The position numbers and the translations under genes were made by a program. This document shows, in pieces, positions 5,366 through 6,283 of a stretch of 6,283 nt of DNA; within the stretch, counting starts at the first letter, position 1, and the number at the start of each line of letters is the position of its first letter. Source of the stretch: an uncultured Verrucomicrobiota bacterium (GTDB lineage Bacteria > Verrucomicrobiota > Verrucomicrobiia > Limisphaerales > SXTU01); the NCBI GenBank assembly GCA_903863315.1, contig CAIPBN010000469.1, forward strand, positions 1-6,283. Direction: 5' to 3'. The notes below the pieces were generated by a model that was not told where the DNA came from, ran no database searches, and saw only the letters and a program-made list of their open reading frames with translations.

Positions 5366-6283
5366 TTAAACCAGCTTCGTCAGGCTGACGCCCAGCTTCA
5401 GCAGCTTCTGCGCATCGGCATCCGATTGCGCCTCGGCGTAGATGCGCAGGATGGGTTCCGTGCCGGAGCCGCGCAGCATGAGCCACGAGCCGTCCTCCGC
5501 GCAGAACTTCACCCCGTCGTAGCTCTTCACGTCCTTGAGCGGGGATTTGAGCAGCTTCGCGGGCGGGTTGGTTTTGCAGAACTCCATCAGCGCGGCGCGC
5601 TTCTCCAGCGGGAAGTGCGTGTCAATACGCCCGTAGCGATGCGGGCCGAACTCCTTCTCCAAACCGGCCAGCAGCCTGGTCAGCGGCTTGCGCTCCGTGG
5701 CCAGCATTTCCAAGAGCATCAGGCCGGCCAGAATGCCATCGCGCTCCGGCACATGGCCGGGGAAGCCGATGCCGCCGCTCTCCTCGAAGCCGAGCATCAC
5801 GCCGCCCTTGATCATCTCAGCGGCGATGTATTTGAAGCCCACGCCCGTCTCGACCAGTTCCAGGCCGCGCGCGGCGCAGAACTTGTCCACCATCGAAGTG
5901 GTGGTGAGGGCTTTCACGACGCGGCCCCGCTGGCCTTTGTTGTCGGCGTAGTGATGCAACAGCAGGCAGATGAGCTGGTGGGTGGACAGCGGGTTGCCGC
6001 GTCCGTCCATCCCGCCCACGCGGTCCGCGTCGCCGTCCGTGACGAGGCAAAGATCGTTCGGATGCTTGGCGAGATAAGCCATGCTGCGACCGTAGTTCTT
6101 CGCGATCGGCTCCGGATTGATGCCGCCGAAGAATGGATCGTGTGCGGCGTTGAGCGTCGTGACCTTGCACGTCGTGCCGGCCAGCAACCGGTCGAAACAA
6201 CCGGCTCCGACGCCGAAGAGCGCCTCGTGGGCGAACTTCAGCTTCGACTGCGCGATCAGCTTGAAGTCCACCAGCTTCTTCAG
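5366..6283 (-). CDS. Phosphoglucomutase/phosphomannomutase family protein (alpha-D-phosphohexomutase), 5' partial
   Basis: The frame is open from the right edge (6283) to a TAA at 5366-5368, giving 305 visible residues of a family that is usually about 450-480 long. The GTG at 6269-6271 is an internal Val, not a start. Present are the metal-binding loop TDGDADR (DGDADR at 6020-6037), the sugar-binding loop GFEESGG (5771-5791) followed by GFPGHVPERDG, and the C-terminal phosphate-binding loop RGSGTEP with LRIYAEA (from 5473 down to 5453 and beyond). These are the hallmarks of domains 2, 3 and 4. Domain 1, with the phosphoserine loop (TASHNP type), lies beyond the window. The enzyme interconverts hexose 1- and 6-phosphates via a bisphosphate intermediate, feeding glycogen, cell-wall or polysaccharide precursors. 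Glucose versus mannose preference is not settled, though the GFEESGG form of the sugar loop is common in enzymes that accept glucose. It converges on the kinase gene across a 53-base gap. Confidence 0.93.
   Translation of the reverse strand: MKKLVDFKLIAQSKLKFAHEALFGVGAGCFDRLLAGTTCKVTTLNAAHDPFFGGINPEPIAKNYGRSMAYLAKHPNDLCLVTDGDADRVGGMDGRGNPLSTHQLICLLLHHYADNKGQRGRVVKALTTTSMVDKFCAARGLELVETGVGFKYIAAEMIKGGVMLGFEESGGIGFPGHVPERDGILAGLMLLEMLATERKPLTRLLAGLEKEFGPHRYGRIDTHFPLEKRAALMEFCKTNPPAKLLKSPLKDVKSYDGVKFCAEDGSWLMLRGSGTEPILRIYAEAQSDADAQKLLKLGVSLTKLV

Noticed and set aside
5378..5390. Perfect small hairpin CGTCA-GGC-TGACG as a terminator for the kinase
   Set aside because: It lies inside the last codons of the mutase, has only 5 pairs and is not followed by a T-run.
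4515..5486. Several overlapping open frames on both strands within the kinase gene
   Set aside because: They are out-of-frame shadows with low-complexity Arg/Pro/Ala-rich translations and no motifs, overlapping a gene with clear PfkB signatures.
6269..6271. GTG on the minus strand as the start of the mutase
   Set aside because: The frame continues to the window edge, and a mutase starting here would lack domain 1 with the catalytic phosphoserine. The gene is simply cut by the window.

Overview
The window is high-GC bacterial chromosomal DNA, probably from the phylum Verrucomicrobiota (Limisphaerales/Pedosphaera-like). This placement is an inference from protein style only. The large protein is very rich in Asn, Thr, Ser and Gly with many Thr-Asn pairs, is built from beta-propeller and beta-sandwich modules, and ends in a domain of the form 'YQVQYSTNL...W...YYRIQ', a common ending of secreted proteins in that group. 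No rRNA or other phylogenetic marker is present.

Layout: (1) Bases 1-4311, plus strand: the 3' part of a very long gene for a modular, probably exported protein, open at the left edge, with at least 1436 visible residues. In order it has propeller-like blades, a beta-sandwich module, six NHL repeats, a second propeller-like region of SBBP type interrupted by a GGxGYTxxP insert, the C-terminal half of a P-domain-like module, three pre-peptidase-C-terminal-like repeats and a C-terminal beta domain. No catalytic domain is visible. (2) Bases 4377-5312, plus strand: a complete PfkB-family sugar-phosphate kinase of the 1-phosphofructokinase/tagatose-6-phosphate kinase type, 65 bases after the first gene. 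(3) Bases 5366-6283, minus strand: the C-terminal two thirds of an alpha-D-phosphohexomutase (phosphoglucomutase/phosphomannomutase), converging on the kinase and cut by the right edge.

The kinase and the mutase both belong to central sugar-phosphate metabolism, but they are convergent and so not in one operon. The large protein has no obvious functional tie to either. The gaps are short (65 and 53 bases) and hold no RNA gene, mobile element, CRISPR array or convincing terminator. I see no evidence of a new multi-gene system. The items most worth a second look are the domain mosaic of the large protein (an insert inside a propeller blade and a half P-domain) and unusual residues in two normally conserved kinase motifs.
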